From NCBI GenBank assembly GCA_030066085.1, contig JASJCI010000001.1, forward strand, positions 1 to 64,000: a stretch of DNA of 64,000 bases, given 5' to 3'. Under the pieces are notes generated by a model. It was not told the origin of the DNA and made no database searches. It worked only from the letters and a program-made list of their open reading frames with translations. Source of the stretch: Gammaproteobacteria bacterium (GTDB taxonomy: Bacteria; Pseudomonadota; Gammaproteobacteria; GCA-001735895). Each line of letters opens with the position of its first letter. The stretch's first letter is position 1. Shown here piece after piece: positions 18,999 to 27,580 of this stretch. Both the position numbers and the translations under genes were made by a program.

Positions 18999-19624
18999 AC
19001 CCGCTACAGGACCAGACCCTGGCCCTGGCGGGACTGTTTCAGGCCGCGGTCGAAACCGACAGCCTGGCAAGCGACGGTTTCTGCGATAGCACGGCGCTGG
19101 ACTGCAGCCTGGCCAGCCTGTTTCGTATCGAGGCCGAATCCACCGCGGCGGTATACGGCGACATTGGCGGACTCGGCCGCGGCCTGTCCGCGCTGGTCGA
19201 ATTCCTCGGCGGCCAGACCCGCAGCTCCGGACGCAACGTCTCCTACTACGTGCTGTCGATGCTGAAGCTCTCGCGTGCGCTGCTGCGCGACCGCTCGACG
19301 GCCGAAAACCTGCTCGAGGGCTTGCGCCAGATCGACAGCGCGGCGCGCGACTTCGGGCTCGAACGCGCCACCGTTATTGCCCGGGTCGACGGTCTCTACC
19401 AGCGCTGTATCAGTGGTATGCAGCCACGCATCATCGTACGCGGCGAGGCCAGTTTCCTGCGTGACGAAAACACCGCCATGCGCGTGCGCACGCTGTTGCT
19501 GGCGGGAATTCGCGCCGGGGTTTTGTGGCACCAGCTCGGCGGCAGCCGCTGGCGCCTGCTGTGGTCACGCCGCGATTATGTCCGCAACGCGCGGGCCCTT
19601 CTGCGTCGCGATCAGAACGCGTAA
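18995..19624 (+). CDS. hflD: High-frequency lysogenisation protein HflD homologue
   Basis: 209-aa all-helical DUF489 protein, peripheral to the inner membrane. In E. coli it follows mnmA and affects phage lambda CII. It has the family segments [17 protein letters not shown] and [13 protein letters not shown]. It starts with GTG at 18995 inside the mnmA stop (4-bp overlap). Its last 13 bp overlap the convergent phosphatase gene. The purB gene that follows hflD in E. coli is missing here. Confidence 0.92.
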   Translation: MNPLQDQTLALAGLFQAAVETDSLASDGFCDSTALDCSLASLFRIEAESTAAVYGDIGGLGRGLSALVEFLGGQTRSSGRNVSYYVLSMLKLSRALLRDRSTAENLLEGLRQIDSAARDFGLERATVIARVDGLYQRCISGMQPRIIVRGEASFLRDENTAMRVRTLLLAGIRAGVLWHQLGGSRWRLLWSRRDYVRNARALLRRDQNA

Positions 19625-20100
19625 CGTTCGCGGATGCGGGACAGCAGCCCCGTGGCTGCGCTGTCGATCAAATCGTAAACCCGTTCGAAACCGGCGTCGC
19701 CATAGTAGGGATCGGGCACCTCCATCTCGCCAACCTCGTCGGCAAAATCCAGCATCAGCGAAGCCTCCGCGCGCGGGTTATCCGGCCTGAGCGCGAGCAT
19801 GTCCGCGAGGTTGCCGCGATCCATGCCGATGACATAGTCGAACTCGAGAAAGTCCCGGCTTTCGAAACGGCGCGCGCGCTGGGTCGACAGGTCGACGCCG
19901 CGAGCCCGCGCGGTCGCCTGCGCCCGGGGATCGGGAGGTGTGCCAACGTGATAACCATGCGTGCCGGCCGAGTCGACCTGGATACGCGCCTGCAGGCCGT
20001 GGCTTGCCACCAGCGCCTCGAATATCCCGTGCGCGGTAGGTGAACGGCAGATGTTGCCCATGCAGACGAAGAGCACTCTAACGGGTTGAATGTCGCTCAT
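19612..20100 (-). CDS. Low-molecular-weight protein-tyrosine phosphatase
   Basis: 162-aa LMW-PTP. The catalytic P-loop CMGNICRS (CX5RS) is at residues 13-20 and the general-acid Asp is in VPDPYYGDAGF. Length is normal. These enzymes dephosphorylate tyrosine kinases and other substrates, often in exopolysaccharide control, but no capsule genes are nearby. The ATG at 20100 gives the usual N-terminus (SDIQPVRVLFVC). It is convergent with hflD and divergent from the HisA-like fusion. Confidence 0.92.
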   Translation of the reverse strand: MSDIQPVRVLFVCMGNICRSPTAHGIFEALVASHGLQARIQVDSAGTHGYHVGTPPDPRAQATARARGVDLSTQRARRFESRDFLEFDYVIGMDRGNLADMLALRPDNPRAEASLMLDFADEVGEMEVPDPYYGDAGFERVYDLIDSAATGLLSRIRERYAF

Positions 20101-20136
20101 AGGTAGAAAAGCTTCATTCTGAAACAAAAACGCGTC

Positions 20137-20165
20137 TTCGCCAAGTCCCGCAGTGGCGTTACAAT
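20137..20165 (+). promoter_or_regulatory. Candidate promoter of the HisA-like fusion gene
   Basis: TTCGCC (20137-20142), a 17-nt spacer and TACAAT (20160-20165) lie 37 bp before the ATG at 20202, between divergent genes. The -10 has one mismatch; the -35 is poor. Sequence match only. Confidence 0.4.
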
Positions 20166-20201
20166 GACGCCCCTCACAGCGTACATCCAGGTTGAATCGC
20201 C

Positions 20202-21425
20202 ATGCTCATCATTCCCGAAATTCAACTGCAGGACGGCAAGGTAGTTACCCGCTCATCGGTAGCCGGACAATCATACATTCACGATATCGAGCCGCAAGAA
20301 GCGCTGCGCAAGTTTGTTGCCGGCGGCGCGGAAATGATCCAGATTGTCGATGTCGACGCGGCCAGCGGTCACTCGACCAACAACGAGGCGTTGATCCGGC
20401 AGATGATCGACCAGACCGACATCCCGATCCAGGTAGCGGGCGGCGTCCGCACCCTGGTGCAGATCAACGACTGGTTCGAAGCCGGCGCCGCGCGAGTCGT
20501 GCTCGGTACCATCGCCATCACCGATGCCCCGCTGGTCGTCGAGGCTGCCAACCGCCATCCCGGTGGAATCATCGTGCACCTGGCAACGCGCGACGGTTAC
20601 GTCATGATCGACGGCTGGAAAACCCAGACCGCGTTCCAGGCCCAGGACCTGATCCGCGACCTGCAGATGACCGGTATCGCGGGTGTCGTGCACAAGGATA
20701 CCGAAAGCCTCGATATCGAATTTGCCGAGGCACTGGCGCTGACCGAGCAACTCAGCCATGACGTCTCGATCCCGGTTTATTCCAGCGGCACGGTACGCAC
20801 GCTCGACGACATTGCCCGCCTGCGCTACATGCCGAACATCAACGGTGCAATCGTCAGTCACGCACTGCTGACCGGCGAACTCGATCTCGAGGATGCGCTA
20901 CGGGTCGCGGCGGAAAAAGAAGTCAACCTCGAACCCGAATCGATCACGCGCAACGTCAACATGGGTATCCATCACGGCGTACGCGCATACCTCGCGGCCT
21001 ATAACAGTTCGCAGGCGGCACGGGTGTGGAACCTGCAGCTGCGCGAAACCCTGACCGAGGATAACCCCTACATGGAAATGCTGATTCCGCAGCACGACCT
21101 CGACCTGGATCTCGCCAGCATGTCGCGGCGCGAAATCCAGGCTGCCTACGAGTCCGAGCTGGATCGTGCAGACATCGTCGTGGTTGTGCTCGAAGGCGTG
21201 GAAGCCGAGGCCTGGACCGGGTTCGAATGCGGTTACGCGCGTGCCCACGGCAAGTACATTTACGGCATTACCTCGGACCATGCGCACAAACTGCCGAGCC
21301 AGACCCGCTTCGAGGCCATGTGCGACGAGATCATCGTTTTCACCCATGGTGACGACGTTACCAAGACGCACGCCGAAATATCGCACGCACTGGCTACGCG
21401 AGTCATGGTCAAGAACGCGGGCTGA
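20202..21425 (+). CDS. Fusion: HisA-like TIM barrel (catalytic Asp residues lost) + nucleoside 2-deoxyribosyltransferase-like domain
   Basis: 407 aa. Residues 1 to about 240 align by eye with HisA (ProFAR isomerase): IIPEIQLQDGK at the N-terminus, VDVDAASGH, IPIQVAGGVRT and GAARVVLGT. The two catalytic aspartates of HisA are replaced: the PAIDL position reads PEIQL (Q8) and the GLDARDG position reads HLATRDG (A128). The late SRDGT phosphate motif is also missing. Residues about 262-400 resemble nucleoside 2-deoxyribosyltransferases: RADIVVVVLEG, then GFECGYARAHGK with the likely nucleophile E342. No other his gene is near. Transcription probably ends at the strong terminator at 21441-21474. 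The function is unknown; it is not a normal HisA. Confidence 0.85.
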   Translation: MLIIPEIQLQDGKVVTRSSVAGQSYIHDIEPQEALRKFVAGGAEMIQIVDVDAASGHSTNNEALIRQMIDQTDIPIQVAGGVRTLVQINDWFEAGAARVVLGTIAITDAPLVVEAANRHPGGIIVHLATRDGYVMIDGWKTQTAFQAQDLIRDLQMTGIAGVVHKDTESLDIEFAEALALTEQLSHDVSIPVYSSGTVRTLDDIARLRYMPNINGAIVSHALLTGELDLEDALRVAAEKEVNLEPESITRNVNMGIHHGVRAYLAAYNSSQAARVWNLQLRETLTEDNPYMEMLIPQHDLDLDLASMSRREIQAAYESELDRADIVVVVLEGVEAEAWTGFECGYARAHGKYIYGITSDHAHKLPSQTRFEAMCDEIIVFTHGDDVTKTHAEISHALATRVMVKNAG

Positions 21426-21440
21426 AGCTCCGCTGGTGCA

Positions 21441-21474
21441 AAAAAAGGGCCCGCTCGAAGCGGGCCCTTTTCGT
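21441..21474. terminator. Strong bidirectional Rho-independent terminator
   Basis: A perfect 9-bp stem, GGGCCCGCT (21447-21455) / AGCGGGCCC (21459-21467), with a CGA loop is flanked by six A and four T residues. It therefore works on both strands for the convergent genes ending at 21425 (plus) and 21497 (minus). Confidence 0.92.
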
Positions 21475-21496
21475 TTCTGCGATCGTCGGCTTCTTC

Positions 21497-21820
21497 CTAG
21501 CCGTCGGGGTTGACACACTTGTAGACCATGAAGGTCTGCGCGCCCTCTTCGATCACGGTCAGCGGTACGATCGTATCGCCGCCCATGTTGGATGCGCTGT
21601 TGCGCGCAACTATGCGCAATTCCTTGGCAATGGTCTCTATCGGTCGGTCTATACCCATGACCTTCGCTGTCGTGGTGGTATTGGTGCGGCCCAGCTCGCG
21701 GCAGGTTTCGATCTCGGACGGATCCAGCACGCGCACTTTTTCGCCGCCCTCGTTGAGTTCGAGGCTCGCGCAGCCGGCAAGCGTTGCGAGTGCGGATAAC
21801 AGGATAATATTGCGATACAT
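21497..21820 (-). CDS. Small lipoprotein, DUF4156-like
   Basis: 107-aa protein with a lipoprotein signal peptide (YRNIILLSALATLAGC, lipobox LAGC) and a small domain containing SASNMGGDTIVPL and a C-terminal YKC. This resembles DUF4156 lipoproteins such as E. coli YjeI. It is expected in the periplasm, membrane-anchored; an Asp is not at position +2 (sequence CASLE), so outer-membrane sorting is likely. It is 22 bp downstream of the aldolase gene. Function unknown. Confidence 0.8.
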   Translation of the reverse strand: MYRNIILLSALATLAGCASLELNEGGEKVRVLDPSEIETCRELGRTNTTTTAKVMGIDRPIETIAKELRIVARNSASNMGGDTIVPLTVIEEGAQTFMVYKCVNPDG

Positions 21821-21842
21821 GTTTGCTCTCCCCTTGTTGGCG

Positions 21843-22736
21843 TCAGGTGTTCGAAGCCTGGAAGATACTCTCGATCGACGCGTCGAGCATGGCGTTGAAC
21901 TCGTCATCGCTCTGCTGCGCGCTCAGGCCCTCGGACAGCGCCCGCGAAAAGCTTGCAACCATGCCGTTCTGCCTTGCCAGGCGCTGGTTGGCCTCCTCGC
22001 GCGAGTAGCCGCCGGACAGGGCCACTACCTTGAGCACGTTGGCGTGTTCGATGCAGTCGCGGTAAAAGTTATCCTGTTCCGGCAGGGTCAGCTTGAGCAT
22101 CACCAGTTGACCGTCACCCAGGGCGTCGAGCTGACGCATCAGGGCCGACTTGAGTAACTCCTCGGTAGCCGCCTTGGCGGGGCTGTTGATGTCGACCTCG
22201 GGCTCGATGATCGGCACCAGGCCCGCGTCGACGATGCGGCGACCGATTTCGAACTGCTGGTCGACGACCGCGTCGACCCCGGCCGCGTTGTCGGTTTTGA
22301 TTACCGAGCGCATCTTGGTGCCGAAGACGTTTTTCGCTCGCGCACGCTGCAGCAGCACATCGAGGCCGGGCATGGGTTTCATGACCTGGGCGCCGTTCTG
22401 TTCATCGGCAAGTCCCTTGTCGACCTTCAGAAACGGCACAACGCGTTTGACCTGCCAGAGATAGTCGGCCGTCGGCTGCCCTTGCACTTCGCGGTCCATC
22501 GTGTTTTCGAACAGGATGGCACCCATGATCCGCTCGCCGGTGAAAGCCGGGCTGGTCATGATGCGGGTGCGCATGGCATGGACGAGGTCGAACATTTCGT
22601 CGTCGCCGGAATAGGCATCGGTCGCAACGCCGTAGTTGGCCAACGCCTTCGGGGTACTGCCGCCGCTCTGGTCGAGTGCGGCGATGAAACCGGGTAAATT
22701 GCGGATTTTATCGATTTGCTGATTAGTGTCTGTCAC
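21843..22736 (-). CDS. Class I fructose-bisphosphate aldolase
   Basis: 297-aa Schiff-base (class I) aldolase of the bacterial/FdaB type. It has [14 protein letters not shown] near the N-terminus, PIIEPEVDI and the Schiff-base lysine in [12 protein letters not shown], and [14 protein letters not shown] for phosphate binding. It interconverts fructose 1,6-bisphosphate with DHAP and glyceraldehyde 3-phosphate. It starts with GTG at 22736. The nearby ppsA and fumC fit a gluconeogenic setting but are not in one operon. Confidence 0.93.
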   Translation of the reverse strand: MTDTNQQIDKIRNLPGFIAALDQSGGSTPKALANYGVATDAYSGDDEMFDLVHAMRTRIMTSPAFTGERIMGAILFENTMDREVQGQPTADYLWQVKRVVPFLKVDKGLADEQNGAQVMKPMPGLDVLLQRARAKNVFGTKMRSVIKTDNAAGVDAVVDQQFEIGRRIVDAGLVPIIEPEVDINSPAKAATEELLKSALMRQLDALGDGQLVMLKLTLPEQDNFYRDCIEHANVLKVVALSGGYSREEANQRLARQNGMVASFSRALSEGLSAQQSDDEFNAMLDASIESIFQASNT

Positions 22737-22861
22737 GGTTTGCTGCGCCTGTCAGGTGGAGATAACGATCGGATCGAATCGAAGGCCCCGAAGTATAAAG
22801 GGACTGATTTTTTAATACAACGAAGTCGCCCGCCAGGCAACGCGCAAGCGAACGCGGAGGC

Positions 22862-23461
22862 TCACTCGCGCATGGGTACGAACCCGGGGAGCGCGCGAAT
22901 TCGCTCCAGCCAGGCAAGCAGCGCGGGGAAGTCGGCGAGATCGAATCCACCCTCGTCAGCCACGTGGGTGTAGGCAAACAGCGACACATCGGCGATGCTG
23001 GCTCGATCGCCGACCAGGTAATCCTGCTGCGCAAGATGGGTATCCATCAACCGTAACGCGCGCGCGCCGGCTTTGAGCTTCGCCTCGTACTCGGCCTGGC
23101 GTGCGGCCGGCATCTTCTGATAATGGCGGATGAAGCGTGCCACCGCGATGCTGGGTTCATGCGTGTACTGCTCGAAAAACTGCCATTGCAGGACCCTTGC
23201 CTGCGCGAGTGCGTCTTGTGGCCAGTAAACGCTGTCGCGCGCGAGATAATACAGGATGGCGTTGGACTCCGTCAGCACGTCGCCGCCGTCGGTAACGCAG
23301 ACGGGGATCTGCCCGCCCGGATTGAGTGCAAGGAAACTCTCGCTCCGTGTTTCACCAGCGAGGATATCGACCGGGATCCAGTCGTAGCCCCGGTCTACCA
23401 GCCCGCATATCAATTTCAGCTTGTAGCAATTGCCCGACTCGCTGTCGCCATAGATTTGCAT
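22862..23461 (-). CDS. Glutathione S-transferase family protein
   Basis: 199-aa two-domain GST. The thioredoxin-like N-domain contains GNCYKLKLICGL (Ser/Cys-type active-site region at about residues 10-14), the cis-Pro segment GGQIPVCV and the gamma-glutamyl-binding TESNAILYYLA. The helical C-domain has the N-capping/hydrophobic motif near GDRASIADVSLFAY. Substrate cannot be deduced. It starts 5 bp after the slt stop, so it probably sits in the same transcript. Confidence 0.9.
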   Translation of the reverse strand: MQIYGDSESGNCYKLKLICGLVDRGYDWIPVDILAGETRSESFLALNPGGQIPVCVTDGGDVLTESNAILYYLARDSVYWPQDALAQARVLQWQFFEQYTHEPSIAVARFIRHYQKMPAARQAEYEAKLKAGARALRLMDTHLAQQDYLVGDRASIADVSLFAYTHVADEGGFDLADFPALLAWLERIRALPGFVPMRE

Positions 23462-23466
23462 CGCCT

Positions 23467-25407
23467 TCAGTACTGCGGACGAATTTCGTCCATGCGGCTC
23501 GACATCAGCGTATCGCGGCCGAGCGACCGGTCGAACACGGTCGAATAGGCGAGCACGGCCTGCACGTAATTGCGCGTTTCCTTGAACGGCACCGTTTCGA
23601 CCCAGAGGTCGGCGGACATGCTGTTTTCCCGCGGCAGCCAGCGGACGACGTTGCGTGGCCCCGCGTTATAGGCGGCCGCTGCCAGCGCGACGTTGTTGTC
23701 GAAGCGATTCATGACCGTGCGCAGATACTGCGTGCCGAGCCGGATGTTGTTGTCGACGCGCAGGATATCGGATTTGCGCGGTCGTTTCATACCGAGCGAT
23801 CGCGCCACGTTACGCGCGGTACTCGGCATCAGCTGCATCAGTCCGAGCGCGCCGACATGTGAACGCGCCAGCGGATCGAACAGGCTTTCGCGGCGCATTA
23901 CGCCGTAAATCAGCGACGGATCGAGTTCCTTGGCGCGGGCATGTTCGAGCACCTGCTCCTTGTACGGCATCGGAAAGCGCAGGCTGAAATCATTACGGTG
24001 CTCGGTTTTCGCCACCGTGCGGATGGCGCTGTCGTGCCACTGCCAGCTGGAGGCGAGCTTGGCCGCTTGCTTGATCTGTTCGTGATCCAGGTAACGCAGC
24101 GCCTGGAACCACTCGCGCTTGGCGTCGACCAGCCGATCCAGGAAATAAAGCTCGCGCGCGCGCAGCATGTGGGGCTTGTCACGCAGGAACTCGCCTTCGT
24201 CGATGAGGTCGGCGGTGGCGTCCTGCTGCTCGATGCGATATTCGCGGCGCAGCTTGTCGGCCGCGAGGAAGCCGTAATAACTGCTGCGATCCGCCAGTTG
24301 CTCGAGCAGGTTGAGCGAGTCGACCAGCTGGCCCTCTGACTCGAGCGCACGCGACAGCCAGTACTGCCATTCGTTCTCCTGGTACAGGTGAGCCGGCATG
24401 CGGTTGATGGTCTGCTGCAATCCCGCCCAGTCATGCGCGCGTAGCTGGATACGGGCCAGCCACAGGAAAGCCTGGTCGTTCATGCTCGACTCCGGCAACT
24501 GCTGCAGCAGGGTCCGAGCTTCGGATTTGTGCTGGTAAGCCGCGGACAGCGCTATGCGCCGCTGACTCTGCTCGATCTGCTCGGGGCTGAAGGCAAATTG
24601 ATCCCGCAACAGGTTCCAGTGCTCCAGCGCCTTGAGACTGCTCTTGCGCGCGAGCCGGTCGATGGCATGCGCGATGATTGCGCGGTTACGATCGGTGTCG
24701 GCAACATCGGCCAGCTGTTTGAGTGACCTTTCGGGCCGCTTGTGCGCGTTGTACCAGGTCTCCACGATTTTCTGGTCGGCCTGGTCGAGTTTACGCCCGA
24801 GGTAGCGCGCCAGGTTCGGTCGGCGCGCCTTGAAGGCCTTTTCGATACGCTGCCAGGTAACCTGCCCGGGCGATGCGTGATGCTCGAGGAAGTAGGCAAA
24901 CGCGGGATCACATTCCGAGGGTTGCGAGTAACCGCGCAGCCAGACCCGGGTAATCTCATCGACCAGGCCCTCGGTTTGCCCGGTTTGCAGGCGCGCCTTG
25001 AAGGCCAGGCAGCGCAGGCGGGTATTTTCGCGGTCATCGAAAAACTCGAGGTAGTTTTGCCAGTCACCGCGTCGGGCGAGCACCGACAGCCACTTGCCGC
25101 GCGCATGGTAGGCAAACGGAAAATCAGCGAAGCGGCGCAGGAAAGCCTCAACCTGTTCAGGTTTCATCTGGTTGACCCGGCGCCGGAACATGTCGTATTC
25201 GAGATAGGGGCGCGCGGGATAGCCCTCGAGCTCGGCCAGGATCCGGTTGAAACGCGTGACCTGGTTACGCTCGAGCGCGAACGCGGCGTCGTGGAACAAC
25301 TGGCGCTGCTCCTCGATGGAGCCGATTGCGGGCGTACTGGCGAGGCACAGCGGCAACAGTGCCAGCAAGCTTGCCGCGAGGCTGGATTTCAGTGTTTTTA
25401 CAGGCAA
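23467..25407 (-). CDS. slt: Soluble lytic murein transglycosylase
   Basis: 646-aa periplasmic enzyme that cleaves peptidoglycan with 1,6-anhydro product. It has a signal peptide (LAASLLALLPLCLAS), a long alpha-superhelical U-domain, and a C-terminal SLT domain with catalytic Glu in MRRESLFDPLARS followed by GALGLMQLMPSTA and AAAYNAGPRNVVRWLP. Length is the same as that of E. coli Slt70. It starts with TTG at 25407 behind AAGGG; no internal ATG would preserve the signal peptide. Confidence 0.94.
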   Translation of the reverse strand: MPVKTLKSSLAASLLALLPLCLASTPAIGSIEEQRQLFHDAAFALERNQVTRFNRILAELEGYPARPYLEYDMFRRRVNQMKPEQVEAFLRRFADFPFAYHARGKWLSVLARRGDWQNYLEFFDDRENTRLRCLAFKARLQTGQTEGLVDEITRVWLRGYSQPSECDPAFAYFLEHHASPGQVTWQRIEKAFKARRPNLARYLGRKLDQADQKIVETWYNAHKRPERSLKQLADVADTDRNRAIIAHAIDRLARKSSLKALEHWNLLRDQFAFSPEQIEQSQRRIALSAAYQHKSEARTLLQQLPESSMNDQAFLWLARIQLRAHDWAGLQQTINRMPAHLYQENEWQYWLSRALESEGQLVDSLNLLEQLADRSSYYGFLAADKLRREYRIEQQDATADLIDEGEFLRDKPHMLRARELYFLDRLVDAKREWFQALRYLDHEQIKQAAKLASSWQWHDSAIRTVAKTEHRNDFSLRFPMPYKEQVLEHARAKELDPSLIYGVMRRESLFDPLARSHVGALGLMQLMPSTARNVARSLGMKRPRKSDILRVDNNIRLGTQYLRTVMNRFDNNVALAAAAYNAGPRNVVRWLPRENSMSADLWVETVPFKETRNYVQAVLAYSTVFDRSLGRDTLMSSRMDEIRPQY

Positions 25408-25491
25408 CAGAAACCCTTACATTTCATTAATTTAGGCCGAATTTTAGAAGTACTTTATCGATACCGCAAGACGTATTCGCAAAGACCTGCT

Positions 25492-26859
25492 TCAGGCTCC
25501 CGTCAAGCGTGCCGGATCCAGCAGGCGAGCCAGTTCCGCGCCATCGATATCGGTCAATTCGAGCGCTACCTCGAGTATAGGACGATTTTCATCGAGCGCG
25601 ATTTTGGCGATTTCGGCCGCGCGCTCGTAGCCGATCAACGGATTGAGCGCCGTTGCCAGGATCGGGTTACGTTCCAGGCCCTCCTCCAGGGTGGATTGCT
25701 CGACGCTGAAACCGTCGACTACGCGCGCCAGCGCATCGGCAGCGGCGGCCGCAATTGCGATACTTTGCAGCAGGTTGTAGCCGATTATCGGCAGCATGAC
25801 GTTGAGCTGGAAGTTACCCGAGGCCGCCGCGATCGCGATCGTGCTGTCGTTGCCGCCGATCTGTGCCGCCACCATCAGGATCGCCTCGGGCAGCACCGGG
25901 TTGACCTTACCCGGCATGATCGAGCTGCCCGGCTGCAGCGGCGCGAGCCGGATTTCGCCAAGGCCGGTCAGTGGCCCGGAGTTCATCCAGCGTAAATCGT
26001 TACAGATCTTGGTGAAGGAGCTGGCCAGCACGCGCAGCTGCCCACTGGCCTCGAGCGCGGTGTTTTGCGTGGCAATGCCTTCGAAGCGGTTTTCCATGGG
26101 CCGAAATGCAACCCCGCTGTCGGCCTCGAGATGCGCGCAGACGCGCTCACCGAAATCCGGCGCGGTGTTGACGCCAGTGCCGACCGCGGTGCCGCCGATA
26201 GCGAGCTGCTGCAGGCGCGTGAGACTGGCCTGCAGGCGATAACGATCGCTCCTGAGCTGCGACGCCCAGGCCGAGATTTCCTGGCCGAGCCGTATCGGCA
26301 TCGCATCCATCAGGTGGGTACGGCCGGTCTTGACGATATCCGCATGTCTCGCCGCGGCGGCTTCCAGCCGGTCCTCGAGCTGGCGCAGCCGTGGCAGCAG
26401 TTGCTGGTGAAACTCGAGACTCGCGGCGACGTGAATCGCCGACGGAAAGACGTCGTTGGAGCTCTGCCCCATGTTGACGTGATCGTTCGGATGCAGCTCC
26501 AGCCCATCGCCGCTGGCAAGCGTGCTGATGACCTCGTTGACGTTCATGTTGCTGCTGGTGCCTGACCCGGTCTGGAACACGTCGATACCGAACTGGTCGC
26601 CGAATTCGCCGGCGATGATCCGGTCGGCAGCGGCAACGATTGCGTTGCAACGCTCTTGCTCCAGCAGGCCCAGATCTAGATTGGCGCGCGCGCAGGCGCG
26701 CTTGATGCGGGCCAGCGCCGCGATCAGGCTGGCCGGCAGGCGCAGGTCGCTGAAGCGGAAATTATCCAGCGCACGCTGGGTCTGGGCCTGGTACAGCGCA
26801 TCGGCCGGAATCTCGATGGTGCCCATGCTGTCACGTACCTTGCGCGTCTTTTTTGCCAT
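25492..26859 (-). CDS. fumC: Class II fumarate hydratase
   Basis: 455-aa oxygen-stable fumarase (fumarate to malate). It has GSGTSSNMNVNEV, HPNDHVNMGQSSND, TGRTHLMDAMPI and the signature GSSIMPGKVNPV that carries the catalytic serine loop. The fold is shared with aspartase and argininosuccinate lyase, but the length and GSSIMPGK sequence favour fumarase. An adjacent divergent small ORF lies at 27051. In this window the TCA cycle is otherwise represented only by icd. Confidence 0.94.
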   Translation of the reverse strand: MAKKTRKVRDSMGTIEIPADALYQAQTQRALDNFRFSDLRLPASLIAALARIKRACARANLDLGLLEQERCNAIVAAADRIIAGEFGDQFGIDVFQTGSGTSSNMNVNEVISTLASGDGLELHPNDHVNMGQSSNDVFPSAIHVAASLEFHQQLLPRLRQLEDRLEAAAARHADIVKTGRTHLMDAMPIRLGQEISAWASQLRSDRYRLQASLTRLQQLAIGGTAVGTGVNTAPDFGERVCAHLEADSGVAFRPMENRFEGIATQNTALEASGQLRVLASSFTKICNDLRWMNSGPLTGLGEIRLAPLQPGSSIMPGKVNPVLPEAILMVAAQIGGNDSTIAIAAASGNFQLNVMLPIIGYNLLQSIAIAAAAADALARVVDGFSVEQSTLEEGLERNPILATALNPLIGYERAAEIAKIALDENRPILEVALELTDIDGAELARLLDPARLTGA

Positions 26860-27050
26860 GTTTTCCCGCCGCTGCCGACTCGCGCCAGTGTATCATCCCC
26901 GTGCGCCGATTCCCGCTGTTTGCGCACGACAGGCAAGCCGCACCAAAGCTGCACACAAAAGCCGGATAAGTGGTCTACAATAGGAAGAATGCCGCAAGGC
27001 GCTTACGACATTTCCGGCGATACTGCCAGCCGAACCCTGAGGTGAAAGCA

Positions 27051-27155
27051 ATGGACAATGAAGATACCGTGGTCTTGACCCCCGAGGAAAAAGAGAAAGT
27101 TCTCAACGAAGTCCCCGAGGACGAGCAACAGGACGAGGACGGGGACGAAGACTAG
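27051..27155 (+). CDS. Small acidic hypothetical protein (34 aa)
   Basis: 34 aa, with 17 Asp/Glu, ending QQDEDGDED. It has a good Shine-Dalgarno (GAGGTGA, 5 nt before the ATG) and a TACAAT -10-like hexamer at 26976-26981. The stop codon lies in the loop of a perfect 10-bp hairpin. A longer form from 26970 would add a basic 27-aa segment that looks non-coding. I do not recognise it. Real expression is plausible but unproven. Confidence 0.45.
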   Translation: MDNEDTVVLTPEEKEKVLNEVPEDEQQDEDGDED

Positions 27156-27170
27156 ACCGGCTTCGTCCCC
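27141..27170. other. Perfect 10-bp inverted repeat spanning the stop of the 34-aa ORF
   Basis: GGGGACGAAG (27141-27150) pairs with CTTCGTCCCC (27161-27170) across a 10-nt loop that includes the TAG stop. There is no T-tract after it on either strand, so it could stabilise RNA ends or help Rho-dependent termination between convergent genes rather than act as an intrinsic terminator. Confidence 0.55.
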
Positions 27171-27194
27171 GCGCGGGTCTCACCGGCCCGTGCC

Positions 27195-27518
27195 TCAGGC
27201 AGACAGGCAACGGATTGCTTTTGCCGTCCCCAGAAATTCCTTCATTTCCGTCTGCTGGGTGTACACGACGAAAACGCCGTCGGCACCGAGCGCGGCCGCA
27301 TCCCGGCGTAAATTGGAAAACATCGATTGCAGCGACAGGTAGCCACTGGCGCTGAGTTCGGCCACGGTCTCGAAGCGGCAGGTCGGCCGCTGCGTGTAGA
27401 AGATCGAGACTTCGTTCGGATCCAGCGCGTTACCGGGCCGGCCGATAACCACCGGCGGCTGAACGCAGGCTGCGAGCACCAGGCTCGAAATCAACAGGGT
27501 AATCATCGGGCGCAACAT
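27195..27518 (-). CDS. Small lipoprotein
   Basis: 107-aa protein with a lipoprotein signal (LRPMITLLISSLVLAACVQ, lipobox LAAC) and a short mature domain containing YTQRPTCRF, LGADGVFVVYT and a C-terminal RCLSA. The pattern of a conserved Cys pair and LGAD/A-type helix resembles the small-lipoprotein relatives of DUF4156 seen at 21497. ATG 27518 is preceded by GGAGG five nt upstream, better than the GTG at 27530. It follows bioA by 62 bp on the same strand. Function unknown. Confidence 0.75.
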   Translation of the reverse strand: MLRPMITLLISSLVLAACVQPPVVIGRPGNALDPNEVSIFYTQRPTCRFETVAELSASGYLSLQSMFSNLRRDAAALGADGVFVVYTQQTEMKEFLGTAKAIRCLSA

Positions 27519-27580
27519 TTTGACCTCCACCCGCTGTATCGGCGCAAGCGGCGTGAACTTGACGATCGATCACCCGCGAT

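Noticed and set aside
20202-20930. Annotating the fusion gene simply as hisA
   Set aside because: Both catalytic Asp residues and the SRDGT motif are missing, a second domain is attached, and there are no his neighbours.
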